Below are positions 46,209 to 55,482 of a stretch of 64,000 nt of DNA, in pieces. The position numbers and the translations under genes are program-made. Position 1 is the stretch's first letter, and each line of letters opens with the position of its first letter. The notes below the pieces were generated by a model that ran no database searches, was not told the origin of the DNA, and saw only the letters and a program-made list of their open reading frames with translations. This DNA is from Tateyamaria sp. syn59 (GTDB lineage: Bacteria > Pseudomonadota > Alphaproteobacteria > Rhodobacterales > Rhodobacteraceae): contig NZ_VCBA01000001.1 of assembly GCF_007995245.1 (NCBI RefSeq), positions 449,730-513,729 of the forward strand, read 5' to 3'.

Positions 46209-47298
46209 CCTCCGCCCGCAACAGCAGGCCGAGCGCCAGCAGGATGGAGGCTACAGGCGGTGCCCATGCCGCCAAAAGCACTGGTATCTGGCCGTTTTCG
46301 CCCAGTATCTGTGCAAAGCTTCGGATGAAGTACAAACCAAACCCCAGCAACACCGCAGCCAGCACTGCCGTGCCGGTCCCCCCGAACCGGGTATGGCGCA
46401 TCGTGAACGCTGCGGCAACAAGAACCATGCCCATCAGGAAAATCGGGCGGGCAAGTTCCGTCTGCATCCAGACCACGTGTTTGCGGGCGGAAAATCCGGC
46501 CTGTTCCAGCTGTGCAATGAAGTCCGGCATGTCCCAGATTGACACACCGGCCGGTGTGCCCAGACGTTCACGTATGCTGTCCAGAGTCAGGGTTGAGGGG
46601 ATTTCGAGCAATTCATGTTCGACCGCGTTGGCCTCCGGGTTGATCCCGACGGTCAGCGGCCACGCCTTGGCCATGCGCAGCGACCAGGCGCCATCCCGCA
46701 GGGCTGCACTTGCCGCCTCGATCCGCCGGACCGGGCCGCCATTTGGCGCGTAGGCCACGAAGGTCACGCCATACAGTACGGAGGCGTCCGCATTCGACCG
46801 GGCCGCGCGGATCACCGTTTGCCCCGCGTCGCTGCCCTGGCGCAGCCACAACCCTTCCTCAGAGATGGACAGGGCAGACACGCCACCCGACCGGTAGGTT
46901 TCGGCCAAGGTCGCATAGCGCTTGGAGGTGGCGGCAACCATCGGGCCAAGGGTGGTTGTGGCCAGAATGCCCATGATGAGCGACACCACGACCGGCCCGA
47001 CCAGTGCCCGCAGCGCCGAGCGCCCCGCCGCGCGTGTCACCACCAGCTCCGACGACCGGGCCAGCGACACGAACAGGGCCACGGTGGCCAGAATCATAAT
47101 CAGCGGCAAGATCTGGTTCAGCGTTTCCGGCACGTTCAGCATCGTCAGTCCGATCCGCTGGCCAAATCCGATGCCGAATTGCGCGAATTTGCGGGTCTGG
47201 TCGATCAGGTCCACAAGGGCCACGAGGGCGGTCAGCACCGCCGCAATCCCCAGAATGGCCAGCGCAAATCGGCGCGCGAAATACATATGCAGGATCAT
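46201..47298 (-). CDS. lptG: LPS export ABC transporter permease LptG
   Basis: Inner-membrane subunit which with LptF and LptB extracts LPS from the inner membrane. 365 residues from ATG 47298, overlapping the lptF stop. Six membrane segments: two or three N-terminal (FARRFALAILGIAAVLTALV), a periplasmic beta-jellyroll, and three C-terminal (ILLALGLLLRAEDG near the end). YjgP/YjgQ family features: LNVPETLNQILPLIMILATV. Confidence 0.93.
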   Translation of the reverse strand: MILHMYFARRFALAILGIAAVLTALVALVDLIDQTRKFAQFGIGFGQRIGLTMLNVPETLNQILPLIMILATVALFVSLARSSELVVTRAAGRSALRALVGPVVVSLIMGILATTTLGPMVAATSKRYATLAETYRSGGVSALSISEEGLWLRQGSDAGQTVIRAARSNADASVLYGVTFVAYAPNGGPVRRIEAASAALRDGAWSLRMAKAWPLTVGINPEANAVEHELLEIPSTLTLDSIRERLGTPAGVSIWDMPDFIAQLEQAGFSARKHVVWMQTELARPIFLMGMVLVAAAFTMRHTRFGGTGTAVLAAVLLGFGLYFIRSFAQILGENGQIPVLLAAWAPPVASILLALGLLLRAEDG

Positions 47299-48422
47299 GC
47301 CATGCCTCCCCGCATCCGGCGCAATCGGGCACTGCCGCCCGATGCCAGCCACAAGAGGACCCCTGTGAGCGTGAGGCCAAGCACCGAGGGCGCGTAGAGG
47401 ATGGGCCACATGCGCGGGTTGTCGAGCACGGGCGTGGAGAGCGGGCTGCGCATCCCATCAAGCGCGATCAACAAAAGGAATGCGATCACCACCTCGCGCC
47501 AGGCCCCGAAGCGCGAATAGCCGCCCACCAGCAGCGTCGCAAACCCGATCAATGCGGTGACGAGGCAGAAGGTCGCGCGGGCAAAGCGGCTGTGCACTTC
47601 CTCGGCCACAGCGCCGGGCGTCGTGCCCAAAGCGCGCGCGATACCCTCCCAATTCTGCAGCAGCTCCCCGGTGCGCAAAAACGGCAACGACGGCGCGATC
47701 TGATCTTCGCCGCTCATCATCGGTGAGATATCAAAAGAGAAATCCTGAAACTTCGCCGTGGAGAGACGGTTGTCAGTGGTGGCCAGCCGCTGGGCCAGCC
47801 CATCAACCATTATCAGCGCCGTGCCATCCGCGTTGCGCACAAGATAGGCCTCGGCGGCGGTGTAAATGACCCGTTCGTTCGGCGTGCGGCGGTCTGCGAG
47901 GAACACGTCCTGCAAAACCCCGTCTTCATCGATGGCGCGGGTGTAGAAGGTGACACCAGGTGTGGGGCTGAGGAACGTGCCCTCGGTCAGCAGGCGCGAG
48001 GTGATGTTGCGCGAAATCTCGGCCTCGCGCTGGGTCAGCTGTTCGCTTGCGGCAGGCACCAGGATATGGCTGAGGACCGACATCATCAGGGCAGAGATCA
48101 GGCCGAACACACCCACGGGCCGCGCCAGCCGCCACGGCGACGTGCCGGTCGACATCATCACCGTCAATTCGCTTTCGTTGTTCAGCCGGTTGGTGACATA
48201 GACGGCGGCGGCGAATGTCGCGATCGGCAGCACGGTCGTGATCAGGCGCGGCAAGCCCAGAGCGGAGAATTCAAGAAAGACAAGTGCCGTCTGGCCGTCG
48301 CCGATCAGTCGGTCGAACAATTGCACGGCGCGATTGATCCAGAATACGGATACAAGCACGAGGGCGAAGAAGCCAAAGAGCCACATGAGCTGTGACAACA
48401 TATAGCGGTCAAATCGGACCAA
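47295..48422 (-). CDS. lptF: LPS export ABC transporter permease LptF
   Basis: Partner of LptG. 375 residues; starts RFDRYMLSQLMWLFGFFALV and has six membrane segments with a central periplasmic domain. NNESELTVMMSTGTSPWRLA is the YjgP/YjgQ coupling segment. The start is TTG 48422 with GGGGGG four bases upstream (ATG 48401 is the alternative). First gene of the operon down to rsmA; lptA, lptB and lptC are not in the window. It is divergent from pepA. Confidence 0.93.
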   Translation of the reverse strand: MVRFDRYMLSQLMWLFGFFALVLVSVFWINRAVQLFDRLIGDGQTALVFLEFSALGLPRLITTVLPIATFAAAVYVTNRLNNESELTVMMSTGTSPWRLARPVGVFGLISALMMSVLSHILVPAASEQLTQREAEISRNITSRLLTEGTFLSPTPGVTFYTRAIDEDGVLQDVFLADRRTPNERVIYTAAEAYLVRNADGTALIMVDGLAQRLATTDNRLSTAKFQDFSFDISPMMSGEDQIAPSLPFLRTGELLQNWEGIARALGTTPGAVAEEVHSRFARATFCLVTALIGFATLLVGGYSRFGAWREVVIAFLLLIALDGMRSPLSTPVLDNPRMWPILYAPSVLGLTLTGVLLWLASGGSARLRRMRGGMA

Positions 48423-48585
48423 GTGCCCCCCGGTTGTGGTGTGTTCGTCTTTTTGAACGCGGCAGCGTGTGTCCCGAACCTACCCCAAGGGACCGGCGGG
48501 GAAAACTCTAAAACTGCGCGGTCGGCGCTGGTCAGTCGGGCGGTGCCGCGTTACCTGTTGTCCAATGACATAATCGGAGCACCCA

Positions 48586-50058
48586 ATGACCGACCTGACC
48601 CCCGTCACCTTCACTGCCACGGACCTTGACGCCATTGCTGGGCACGAGGGCCGCGTCGCGGTCATCGTCACGCCCGAGGGCAAGCTGGAGCAAAGCGCGC
48701 GCCGCGCCAACCGGCTGACTAAGGGCGCCGTGCAGCGCTTTGTCGACAGCGAGGCGTTCGAAAAGGTGAAACCCGGTCAAGTCACCAGCTTTGCCTGGCC
48801 CGTGGGCATGGCGGCCGAAGCACTGGATGTCGTGTGCCTGGCACGCAACCACACCGTCGAAGACGCCCGCAAGGCGGGGTCGGCCCTCGGCAAACTGCGC
48901 AGCGGCAAGGCCGTGCTTCTTGCGGCGGATGGCGCCCGCCGCGTGGCCGAGATCGCCTTTGGCCTTGTCATGCGCGATTACGACTTTTCCGCACACAAGA
49001 CGGATGCCAAGGACAGCGACACCGGCGTGACGGTCATGTGCTCGAAACCTGATGAGGCCGAAGCGGCTGCGGCACCGCTGATGGCGATTGCAGAGGGTGC
49101 GTTCATGACCCGCGACCTGACCAATGAACCTGCCAATGTGCTGACGACGACCGAGTTTGCCGACCGCCTGGTCGAGATGAAAGACCTTGGCCTCGACGTC
49201 GAGGTGTTGGAAGAGGCGGAGCTGGAAAAGCTGGGCATGCGCACGCTCCTGTCCGTGGGGCAGGGCTCTGACAGCCCGTCTAAGGTCGTCGTCATGCAGT
49301 GGAACGGGGGCGAGATGGGTGCGGCCCCTCTGGCTTTGGTGGGCAAGGGTGTTGTGTTCGACACCGGCGGCATCAGCCTAAAACCAGCCGCTGGTATGGA
49401 AGACATGACCATGGACATGGGCGGCGCGGGTGTCGTGGCCGGTACCATGCGGGCACTTGCCAAGCGCAAGGCCAAGGCGAATGTCGTTGGTCTGGTTGGG
49501 CTTGTTGAGAACATGCCATCCGGCAATGCGACGCGACCCGGCGATGTCGTGACTTCGATGAAAGGCGACACGGTCGAGATCATCAACACCGACGCCGAGG
49601 GGCGGCTCGTTCTGTGTGACGTCATGTGGTACGCGCAGGACCGGTTCGAACCCGCAGGCATGGTGGATCTGGCGACCCTGACGGGGGCCATCATCATCGG
49701 GCTGGGCCACGAAAAGGCCGGCGTGTTTTCCAACAATGACGACTTCTGCAATGCCTTCCTGAAGGCGGCTGACACGGAAAACGAGGGGGCGTGGCGGATG
49801 CCGCTTGGCAAAGCCTATGACGAGCAACTGAAATCCCGGATCGCAGACATGAAGAATGTGGGCGGACGGCCTGCGGGCTCGATCACGGCGGCGCAGTTCC
49901 TGCAGCGCTTCGTAAAAGAGGATACGCCGTGGATCCACCTGGACATCGCGGGTGTCGCTTCGGTCAAATCCGCCACGGCGCTGGCACCTGCGGGGGCCAC
50001 GGGCTGGGGCGTGATGGCGCTTAACCGCCTCGTGGCCGACGGATACGAGACGGAGTGA
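48586..50058 (+). CDS. pepA: Leucyl aminopeptidase (M17)
   Basis: Two-metal aminopeptidase. 490 residues: N-terminal macro-like domain and C-terminal catalytic domain. Metal and catalytic residues lie in GKGVVFDTGGISLKPA, GGAGVVAGTMRAL and the signature NTDAEGRLVLCD. ATG 48586 has CGGAG upstream. Two bp separate it from holC, a common linkage. Confidence 0.96.
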   Translation: MTDLTPVTFTATDLDAIAGHEGRVAVIVTPEGKLEQSARRANRLTKGAVQRFVDSEAFEKVKPGQVTSFAWPVGMAAEALDVVCLARNHTVEDARKAGSALGKLRSGKAVLLAADGARRVAEIAFGLVMRDYDFSAHKTDAKDSDTGVTVMCSKPDEAEAAAAPLMAIAEGAFMTRDLTNEPANVLTTTEFADRLVEMKDLGLDVEVLEEAELEKLGMRTLLSVGQGSDSPSKVVVMQWNGGEMGAAPLALVGKGVVFDTGGISLKPAAGMEDMTMDMGGAGVVAGTMRALAKRKAKANVVGLVGLVENMPSGNATRPGDVVTSMKGDTVEIINTDAEGRLVLCDVMWYAQDRFEPAGMVDLATLTGAIIIGLGHEKAGVFSNNDDFCNAFLKAADTENEGAWRMPLGKAYDEQLKSRIADMKNVGGRPAGSITAAQFLQRFVKEDTPWIHLDIAGVASVKSATALAPAGATGWGVMALNRLVADGYETE

Positions 50059-50059
50059 C

Positions 50060-50515
50060 ATGGGCGCCGCCTATTTCTACCACCTGACGCGCCGCCCGCT
50101 TGAGGACACGCTGACCATGCTGCTGGGTAAGGCCCTGCAGGCCGGTTGGCGTGTGGCTGTGCGTGGGCCGGATGTGGGGCGTCTGGGCTGGCTGGATGAA
50201 AAGCTGTGGCTTGAGCCGGATGAGGGGTTTCTACCTCATGGGCTTGCAGGTGGACCGCATGATGCGGATCAGCCTGTTTTGCTGACGACAGGCCCTGCCG
50301 CCAACAACGCGACTTGCGTGATGACCATTGACGGAGCTGAGGTGACGGCGGATGAAGTGGCGGCTCTCGACCGTGTTTGCGTGCTGTTTGATGGCAACGA
50401 CCCGGATGCACTGAACGTGGCGCGCGCGCAGTGGAAGGCGCTGAAGGACGCGGGCGCATCGGCGCAATACTGGTCCGAGGAAAGCGGGCGCTGGGAAAAG
50501 AAGGCCGAGACCTAG
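50060..50515 (+). CDS. holC: DNA polymerase III chi subunit
   Basis: Clamp-loader accessory subunit that contacts SSB. 151 residues, slightly short but normal. FYHLTRRPLEDTLTMLLGKA, LDEKLWLEPDEGFLPHGLAG and VCVLFDGNDPDALNVARAQW match HolC. ATG 50060 directly follows pepA. The 3' end overlaps the convergent protease gene by 4 bp. Confidence 0.93.
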   Translation: MGAAYFYHLTRRPLEDTLTMLLGKALQAGWRVAVRGPDVGRLGWLDEKLWLEPDEGFLPHGLAGGPHDADQPVLLTTGPAANNATCVMTIDGAEVTADEVAALDRVCVLFDGNDPDALNVARAQWKALKDAGASAQYWSEESGRWEKKAET

Positions 50516-51093
50516 CGGCTCAGCGTCATTTCTCCGCCCGCGATTTCGATCCGGCCCCAACGCTGCAAATAACCCATGCCCAGCAGTGATTGCCACAATT
50601 CGCCATTGTTGACGACCGCGGGCACGTTGCTGTCTTCATGCGGCCCGATGGCGACGGTATCGAGGCGCACGGGCGCGGTCCGCACCTCACCATTCGCGGT
50701 TGCTGCGCGGCCCAGGAACGTCAGGTTGGCCGGGTCCAGCCCGGCGGCTTCGGCATCCGCGAGGTTCAGCACAATGTCGGTGGCACCTGTGTCCACGATG
50801 AAATCAGTGGGCTGGCCGTTGATGTCGAGGGTCAGGTAATAGTGCCCGTCGGAGCTGCGCGGGATAATGATCGTGCCGCTGTCGTCAAATCGGGTCTGGT
50901 TGGCGAGCAGGTCATCCTGAATGTCGTCCCAGAGGCCCACGACCCCGATGGCCCCGATGAAGATCAGCGCCCAGATCGCCGCCATCTGCAGGGTCTGGCT
51001 GAGTTTCAACTTGGTCGAAAGGAGAAACCCGCCGCCGAGGACAAGGGCAAAGGTGCCCAAGTAGATCAGTTGTGCAATACTGTCGCCGCTCAT
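50512..51093 (-). CDS. Retropepsin-like aspartic protease (TIGR02281 type)
   Basis: 193 residues. Two N-terminal membrane segments (LIYLGTFALVLGGGFLL and MAAIWALIFIGAIGVVGLW), then a periplasmic single-domain aspartic protease: catalytic FIVDTGATDIVLNLADAEAAG, the second conserved block LLGMGYLQRWGRIEIAGG. This clan-AA family is found across alphaproteobacteria; substrates are unknown. Confidence 0.88.
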   Translation of the reverse strand: MSGDSIAQLIYLGTFALVLGGGFLLSTKLKLSQTLQMAAIWALIFIGAIGVVGLWDDIQDDLLANQTRFDDSGTIIIPRSSDGHYYLTLDINGQPTDFIVDTGATDIVLNLADAEAAGLDPANLTFLGRAATANGEVRTAPVRLDTVAIGPHEDSNVPAVVNNGELWQSLLGMGYLQRWGRIEIAGGEMTLSR

Positions 51094-51124
51094 GCAGCTG
51101 ATATAGGGCGGGTGCGCACCTCTG

Positions 51125-51748
51125 TCAGCCCGGCATCAGTCCAAAATTGCGCAGACCGTCCAGAACGAACTGCACCGATAGCGCGGCCAGGAGCATGCCC
51201 AGAAGGCGCGTCACGACGGTGATGCCAGTCTTGCCCAAGGCGCGTTCCAGCAGGCCTGAGGCAAGGAAGAGGACAAGGCAGACGCCCAGCACAAGGGCGG
51301 TAATCGCCAGCACGAGGGCCAGCCCCTCGACCCCCGGTTTCTGCCCGGTGAGGAGGATCACGGAGGCGATGGAGCCGGGCCCTGAAATGAGTGGGATCGC
51401 GAGCGGGAAGACAGACGGGTCGTCGTGATCTGCGTCCTCTGACTGATCCTCGCGCCGTTTGGTGCGCCGTTCGAACAGCATGTCGAGGGCGGTGAGGAAC
51501 AGCAGGATACCACCCGCGACGCGGAAGGCGGGCATCGAGATGCCAATGAAACCCAGCACCGCCTCACCAAAAAGCGCAAAGACGATCAGGATCGCCATGC
51601 TGATCGCACAGGCGCGCAGGGCAATGGCGCGGCGTTGGCGTTCGGGGACGCCTTGGGTGAGCGCTACGAAAAGCGGTGCCAGTCCGATGGGGTCGATCAC
51701 CACGAACATGGTCACGAAAGCGGTGATGAGGAAGGCGGTGTCGAGCAT
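51125..51748 (-). CDS. MarC-family membrane protein
   Basis: 207 residues from ATG 51748, six membrane segments. MFVVIDPIGLAPLFVALTQG, the central RRTKRREDQSEDADHDD cytoplasmic loop and PLAIPLISGPGSIASVILL are family hallmarks. MarC proteins are integral membrane proteins of uncertain role; the old antibiotic-resistance link has not held. The open frame continues upstream across repeat copy B but that part is not coding-like. Confidence 0.9.
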   Translation of the reverse strand: MLDTAFLITAFVTMFVVIDPIGLAPLFVALTQGVPERQRRAIALRACAISMAILIVFALFGEAVLGFIGISMPAFRVAGGILLFLTALDMLFERRTKRREDQSEDADHDDPSVFPLAIPLISGPGSIASVILLTGQKPGVEGLALVLAITALVLGVCLVLFLASGLLERALGKTGITVVTRLLGMLLAALSVQFVLDGLRNFGLMPG

Positions 51749-51796
51749 GGTGTTGTCAAAATGTGCGCCTTTGGCGCGTTCGATTTGTTTTCTTGA

Positions 51797-51846
51797 TGAG
51801 GGGTTCCACCCCTCAAACTCCCCGCCGTATTTGCAAAGAGAAGAAG
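51797..51846 (+). repeat. Intergenic palindromic repeat unit, copy B
   Basis: Hairpin TGAGGGGT/ACCCCTCA (51797-51804, 51808-51815, loop TCC), followed by AACTCCCCGCCGTATTTGCA and AAGAGAAGAAG. It matches copy A in order and spacing (hairpin, CCCCG, GTATTT, AGAAGAAG). It lies between two minus-strand genes in plus orientation. Confidence 0.65.
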
Positions 51847-51848
51847 GA

Positions 51849-53696
51849 TCAGATGCGTTCGGCGGTTTCGAGCTTTTCGAGGTCCTGCATCCAGATGCTT
51901 TCGGCGCGGTCGAGGGCGTCCATGACCTCGGCGTATTTCTTTTGCCAGACGGCCATTTCCGAGATGTTTTCGTCTTCATAGAGGGCCGGGTCCGCCAGCT
52001 TGGTCGCCAGCTTATCCCGCATCTGGTTCAGCTTTTCCACGCGCGCCTCGGATTTGCGCACTTCGGAGCGCAGGGCGAGGATGGCGTCGCGGCTGGGTTT
52101 CTTTGGTTTTGGAGCGTCGGTTTTCTGCGCTTTGGCCGGTTTGCCATCGCTGAGCAGGAGTTTGCGGTAGGCTTCGAGGTCGTCCTCAAACGGTTTGACT
52201 GTGCCCTTTGAGACCAGCCATAGGCGATCCGCCACGAGTTCCAGCAGGTGCATGTCGTGGCTGACGAGGATCACTGCACCGGTGTAGTTGGTGAGCGCTT
52301 CGACCAGCGCCTCGCGACTTTCGATGTCGAGGTGGTTGGTGGGCTCGTCCAAGATCAGCATGTGCGGTGCGTCAAGCGTGGCGAGCAATAGCGACAAGCG
52401 CGCCTTTTGGCCACCAGAAAGCTGGCCCACGACTGTGTCCGCCTGGTCCGCCATCAGGCCAAAGCCCGACAGGCGTGCGCGCCACTTGGCAGGCGTTTCC
52501 GTGGGCCGTTCGCGGCGCAGGTGGTCGAGCGGGGTTTCGTCCACGTGCAACTCGTCCACCTGGTGCTGGGCGAAGTAGCCGATCCTCAGCTTGGACGACT
52601 TGGTCATCTTGCCTGACATCGACGGCAGCCGGTCGCTGAGCAGTTTGGACAGGGTTGATTTGCCCTGACCGTTCTTGCCCAGCAGTGCGATGCGGTCGTC
52701 CTGGTCGATGCGCAGGTTCAGTTTGCTGAGAATGGTGGTGTCGCCGTAGCCTGTGCTGGAGCCGTCGAGGTGGATAATGGGCGGCGAAAGCTCTTCCGGA
52801 TTGGGGAAGTCGAAGCGTTTCAGCCCCGCCTCTTGCGGGGTTGTGATGGGCTGCATCTTGGCCAGCGCCTTGAGCCGCGATTGCGCCTGCCGGGCCTTGT
52901 CGGCCTTGTAGCGGAAGCGGTCGACATAGGATTGCAGGTGGGCGCGGCGCGCTTCCTGTTTCTTGGCCTGGGCGGCGGCCAGTGCCAGCTTCTCAGCACG
53001 TTGGCGTGCGAACTGGTCGTAGGACCCCTGGTAGTAGGTCAGTTTGCGGTCCTCGAGATGCAGGATGCTGCCCACGGCGCGGTTCAAGAGGCCGCGGTCG
53101 TGGCTGATGATGACGACCGTGTGGGGGTATTTGGCGAGGTACGACTCCAACCAAAGCGCCCCTTCGAGGTCGAGATAGTTGGTGGGTTCGTCGAGAAGGA
53201 GCAGGTCGGGCTGGGCGAAGAGCACCGCGGCGAGGGCCACGCGCATGCGCCAGCCGCCGGAGAAGTCGGCGCAGGGTTTCAGTTGATCCTCGTCGTCAAA
53301 GCCGAGACCCTTGAGGATCGTTGCGGCGCGCGCCTCTGCCGACCACGCGTCGATATCGGCGAGGCGGGTTTGGATTTCGGCGATGCGGGTGGCGTCTTCG
53401 GTCTCTTCCGCCAGCAGCGCCGCGCGTTCGGTGTCAGCCGCCAGCACCGTATCCAGCAGGGAGGTGTCAGAGGCTGGCACTTCCTGCGCCACGCCGCCGA
53501 TCCGTGCGCCGGAGGGCAGGCCGATGTCGCCCGATTCTAGCGCCAATTCGCCCCGTATCAGGCGGAAGAGCGTGGTCTTGCCGGTGCCGTTGCGGCCCAC
53601 GAGGCCGACCTTGTGGCCCTCGGGGATGACGGCGCTGGCCCCTTCAAAGAGGGGGCGGCCCGCGATGGCGTAGGTGATGTCGGATATGCGCAGCAT
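51849..53696 (-). CDS. ABC-F family ATPase (Uup/YheS-like)
   Basis: Soluble protein of 615 residues with two ATPase domains and no membrane segments, expected to act on ribosomes. Walker A GRNGTGKTT and GKNGQGKST; signatures FSGGWRMR and LSGGQKAR; Walker B LLLLDEPTNYLD and MLILDEPTNHLD. The inter-domain linker (about 235-300, YVDRFRYKADKARQAQSRLK) is the P-site tRNA interaction motif. A charged coiled-coil C-terminal extension (about 540-615) resembles Uup/YheS. It could be a translation factor rather than a drug-resistance protein. Confidence 0.93.
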   Translation of the reverse strand: MLRISDITYAIAGRPLFEGASAVIPEGHKVGLVGRNGTGKTTLFRLIRGELALESGDIGLPSGARIGGVAQEVPASDTSLLDTVLAADTERAALLAEETEDATRIAEIQTRLADIDAWSAEARAATILKGLGFDDEDQLKPCADFSGGWRMRVALAAVLFAQPDLLLLDEPTNYLDLEGALWLESYLAKYPHTVVIISHDRGLLNRAVGSILHLEDRKLTYYQGSYDQFARQRAEKLALAAAQAKKQEARRAHLQSYVDRFRYKADKARQAQSRLKALAKMQPITTPQEAGLKRFDFPNPEELSPPIIHLDGSSTGYGDTTILSKLNLRIDQDDRIALLGKNGQGKSTLSKLLSDRLPSMSGKMTKSSKLRIGYFAQHQVDELHVDETPLDHLRRERPTETPAKWRARLSGFGLMADQADTVVGQLSGGQKARLSLLLATLDAPHMLILDEPTNHLDIESREALVEALTNYTGAVILVSHDMHLLELVADRLWLVSKGTVKPFEDDLEAYRKLLLSDGKPAKAQKTDAPKPKKPSRDAILALRSEVRKSEARVEKLNQMRDKLATKLADPALYEDENISEMAVWQKKYAEVMDALDRAESIWMQDLEKLETAERI

Positions 53697-53741
53697 AGGC
53701 GCGCTCTAGCAGAGGGTTGCGGGGCGTGCTAGCCCCGGCGG

Positions 53742-54935
53742 ATGACCCGGACGCCGCCCCATCTCGTGACCCTTGTTCTGCTGACAGCGCTGAGCGTGCT
53801 GACGCTCAACATGTTCCTGCCCGCGCTACCTGCCATGCGTGAGGCGTTTGGCGTGTCGGAGGCGGTCATGGGGCGGGCCATTTCCCTCTATATGCTGGCC
53901 GCTGCGGTGCTGCAGGTGCTGATAGGACCGCTGTCGGATCGGGTCGGGCGGCGGCCTGTGATCCTCGGGCTTCTGGTCGTCTACGCGGTGGCGTCGGTGC
54001 TGTGTTTGGTGGCGGACAACATCACCCTGTTTCTGATCGCGCGGACGGGGCAGGCGGTGGCTGTGGGGGGCAGTATCCTCGCCTCCGCCGTGGTGCGGGA
54101 CATGTATGCCGGGCGCGTGGCGGCGGCGAAACTGTCGCTCATTGCCTCGGCCATGGCGATTGCGCCGATGCTCGCGCCGATGCTCGGTGGGGTGCTGGAC
54201 ACGGCATTTGGCTGGCGGTCGGTTTTTGTCACCTATGGGGCGCTGGGGCTAGGCCTGCTCATGTGGTGCTGGCGAGATCTGGGCGAGACGCATGTCGCAG
54301 GACCGGGCCAGCCAATGGAGATCGGTGCCTTGTTGCGGGCGCGGCTCTTTTGGGCCTATGTCGGGGTGCAAGCCCTTGGGGTTGGGACGTTTTTCATGTT
54401 TCTGACCGGCGCGCCCTTTGTGGCGGCGGACGTGTTCGGGCTAAACCCGGCGCAGATCGGGATCGGGTTAGGGTCCACGACGGCGGGGTTCATCCTTGGT
54501 GCCGGTATTTCGGCGCGGTCAGTGCAGCGGGTGGGGCCGATGCGGTTGATCCTGCTGGGCCGAGTGGTGCCCATTGCGGGGCTGGGCGTTGCTTTTGCAT
54601 ACTACACTGGCGGCGGTGCGCTGGTCTGGCCGCTGTTTCTCAGCACGGTGACTGTGGGGATCGGCAACGGCCTTTCGCTGGCCAACGCCAATGCCGGCGC
54701 GCTGTCGGTGCGGCCGGATCTGGCGGGCAGTGCGTCGGGGTTCGGCGGGGCGATTGTGCTGGCTGTGGGAGCGGGGCTCAGCTGGGTGACGACGGCCGCG
54801 CTGAGTGGGCGGGCGACGGCTGACGGTCTGCTTCTTCTGATGCTTGCCACGCTGCTTCTGGCGCTGATTGCAGCACTGGCCGCCGCGGCCTGGGACACAA
54901 GCGAGACAGGGGTTTCCAAGCCCAAAACCCCGTGA
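53742..54935 (+). CDS. MFS transporter, Bcr/CflA drug-efflux type
   Basis: 397 residues, twelve predicted membrane segments. N-terminal LNMFLPALPAMREAFGVSEA and motif A region GPLSDRVGRRPVILGLL, as in Bcr/CflA (DHA1) efflux proteins. Residues 85-180 hold the second signature area (RTGQAVAVGGSILASAVVRD). Substrates unknown. The ATG 53742 has no strong ribosome site. A CCCCGT/ACGGGG hairpin covers its stop codon. Confidence 0.9.
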   Translation: MTRTPPHLVTLVLLTALSVLTLNMFLPALPAMREAFGVSEAVMGRAISLYMLAAAVLQVLIGPLSDRVGRRPVILGLLVVYAVASVLCLVADNITLFLIARTGQAVAVGGSILASAVVRDMYAGRVAAAKLSLIASAMAIAPMLAPMLGGVLDTAFGWRSVFVTYGALGLGLLMWCWRDLGETHVAGPGQPMEIGALLRARLFWAYVGVQALGVGTFFMFLTGAPFVAADVFGLNPAQIGIGLGSTTAGFILGAGISARSVQRVGPMRLILLGRVVPIAGLGVAFAYYTGGGALVWPLFLSTVTVGIGNGLSLANANAGALSVRPDLAGSASGFGGAIVLAVGAGLSWVTTAALSGRATADGLLLLMLATLLLALIAALAAAAWDTSETGVSKPKTP

Positions 54936-54957
54936 TACGGGGGCGCAGAATTTTGCA

Positions 54958-54972
54958 CCGGGACGGTCCCGG
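54958..54972 (+). promoter_or_regulatory. Small hairpin in the ndk leader
   Basis: Perfect stem CCGGGA/TCCCGG with loop CGG, ten bases before the AGGAGAG ribosome site of ndk. It may be a terminator remnant for the upstream transporter or a leader structure. Confidence 0.3.
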
Positions 54973-54995
54973 ATGCCGCTGACAGGAGAGACCCA

Positions 54996-55418
54996 ATGGC
55001 GCTCGAACGCACCTTTTCCATCATCAAACCCGATGCCACCCGCCGCAACCTGACGGGCAAGATCAATGCCAAGTTCGAGGACGCGGGCCTGCGGATCGTG
55101 GCCCAAAAGCGCATCCACCTGACCAAGGCGCAGGCGGGCGAGTTCTATGCCGTGCACAAGGAGCGTCCGTTCTATGACGAACTGTGCGAATTCATGGCGT
55201 CGGCCCCGATCGTGGCACAGGTTCTGGAAGGCGAGGGCGCCATTGCCAAGAACCGCGAAGTGATGGGTGCGACCAACCCTGCCGACGCTGAGCCGGGCAC
55301 GATCCGGGCGGAGTTTGCGGAGAGCGTGGGTGAGAACTCGGTCCACGGGTCGGACGCGCCGGAGACGGCTGCGGTCGAGATCGCCTACTTCTTCTCGGGT
55401 CTGGAGCTGGTGGGCTAA
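54996..55418 (+). CDS. ndk: Nucleoside diphosphate kinase
   Basis: Balances NTP and dNTP pools by phosphate transfer through a His. 140 residues. [20 protein letters not shown] at the N-terminus and the active-site segment [20 protein letters not shown] with the catalytic His. ATG 54996 with AGGAGAG upstream. A strong terminator follows. Confidence 0.98.
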   Translation: MALERTFSIIKPDATRRNLTGKINAKFEDAGLRIVAQKRIHLTKAQAGEFYAVHKERPFYDELCEFMASAPIVAQVLEGEGAIAKNREVMGATNPADAEPGTIRAEFAESVGENSVHGSDAPETAAVEIAYFFSGLELVG

Positions 55419-55449
55419 GCCTGCGGCACTTTCCGTGCAGTTGTGATAC

Positions 55450-55482
55450 ACCGGCGCGCCCATTGGGTGCGCCGGTTTTTTG
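55450..55482 (+). terminator. Rho-independent terminator of ndk
   Basis: Stem ACCGGCGC (55450-55457) with GCGCCGGT (55469-55476), an inner CCC/GGG extension, then a run of six T (overlapping the stem end). The clearest intrinsic terminator in the window. Confidence 0.9.

Noticed and set aside
51125-51748. Multiple antibiotic resistance determinant (MarC)
   Set aside because: The family name is historical; the sequence supports only a membrane protein of unknown role.
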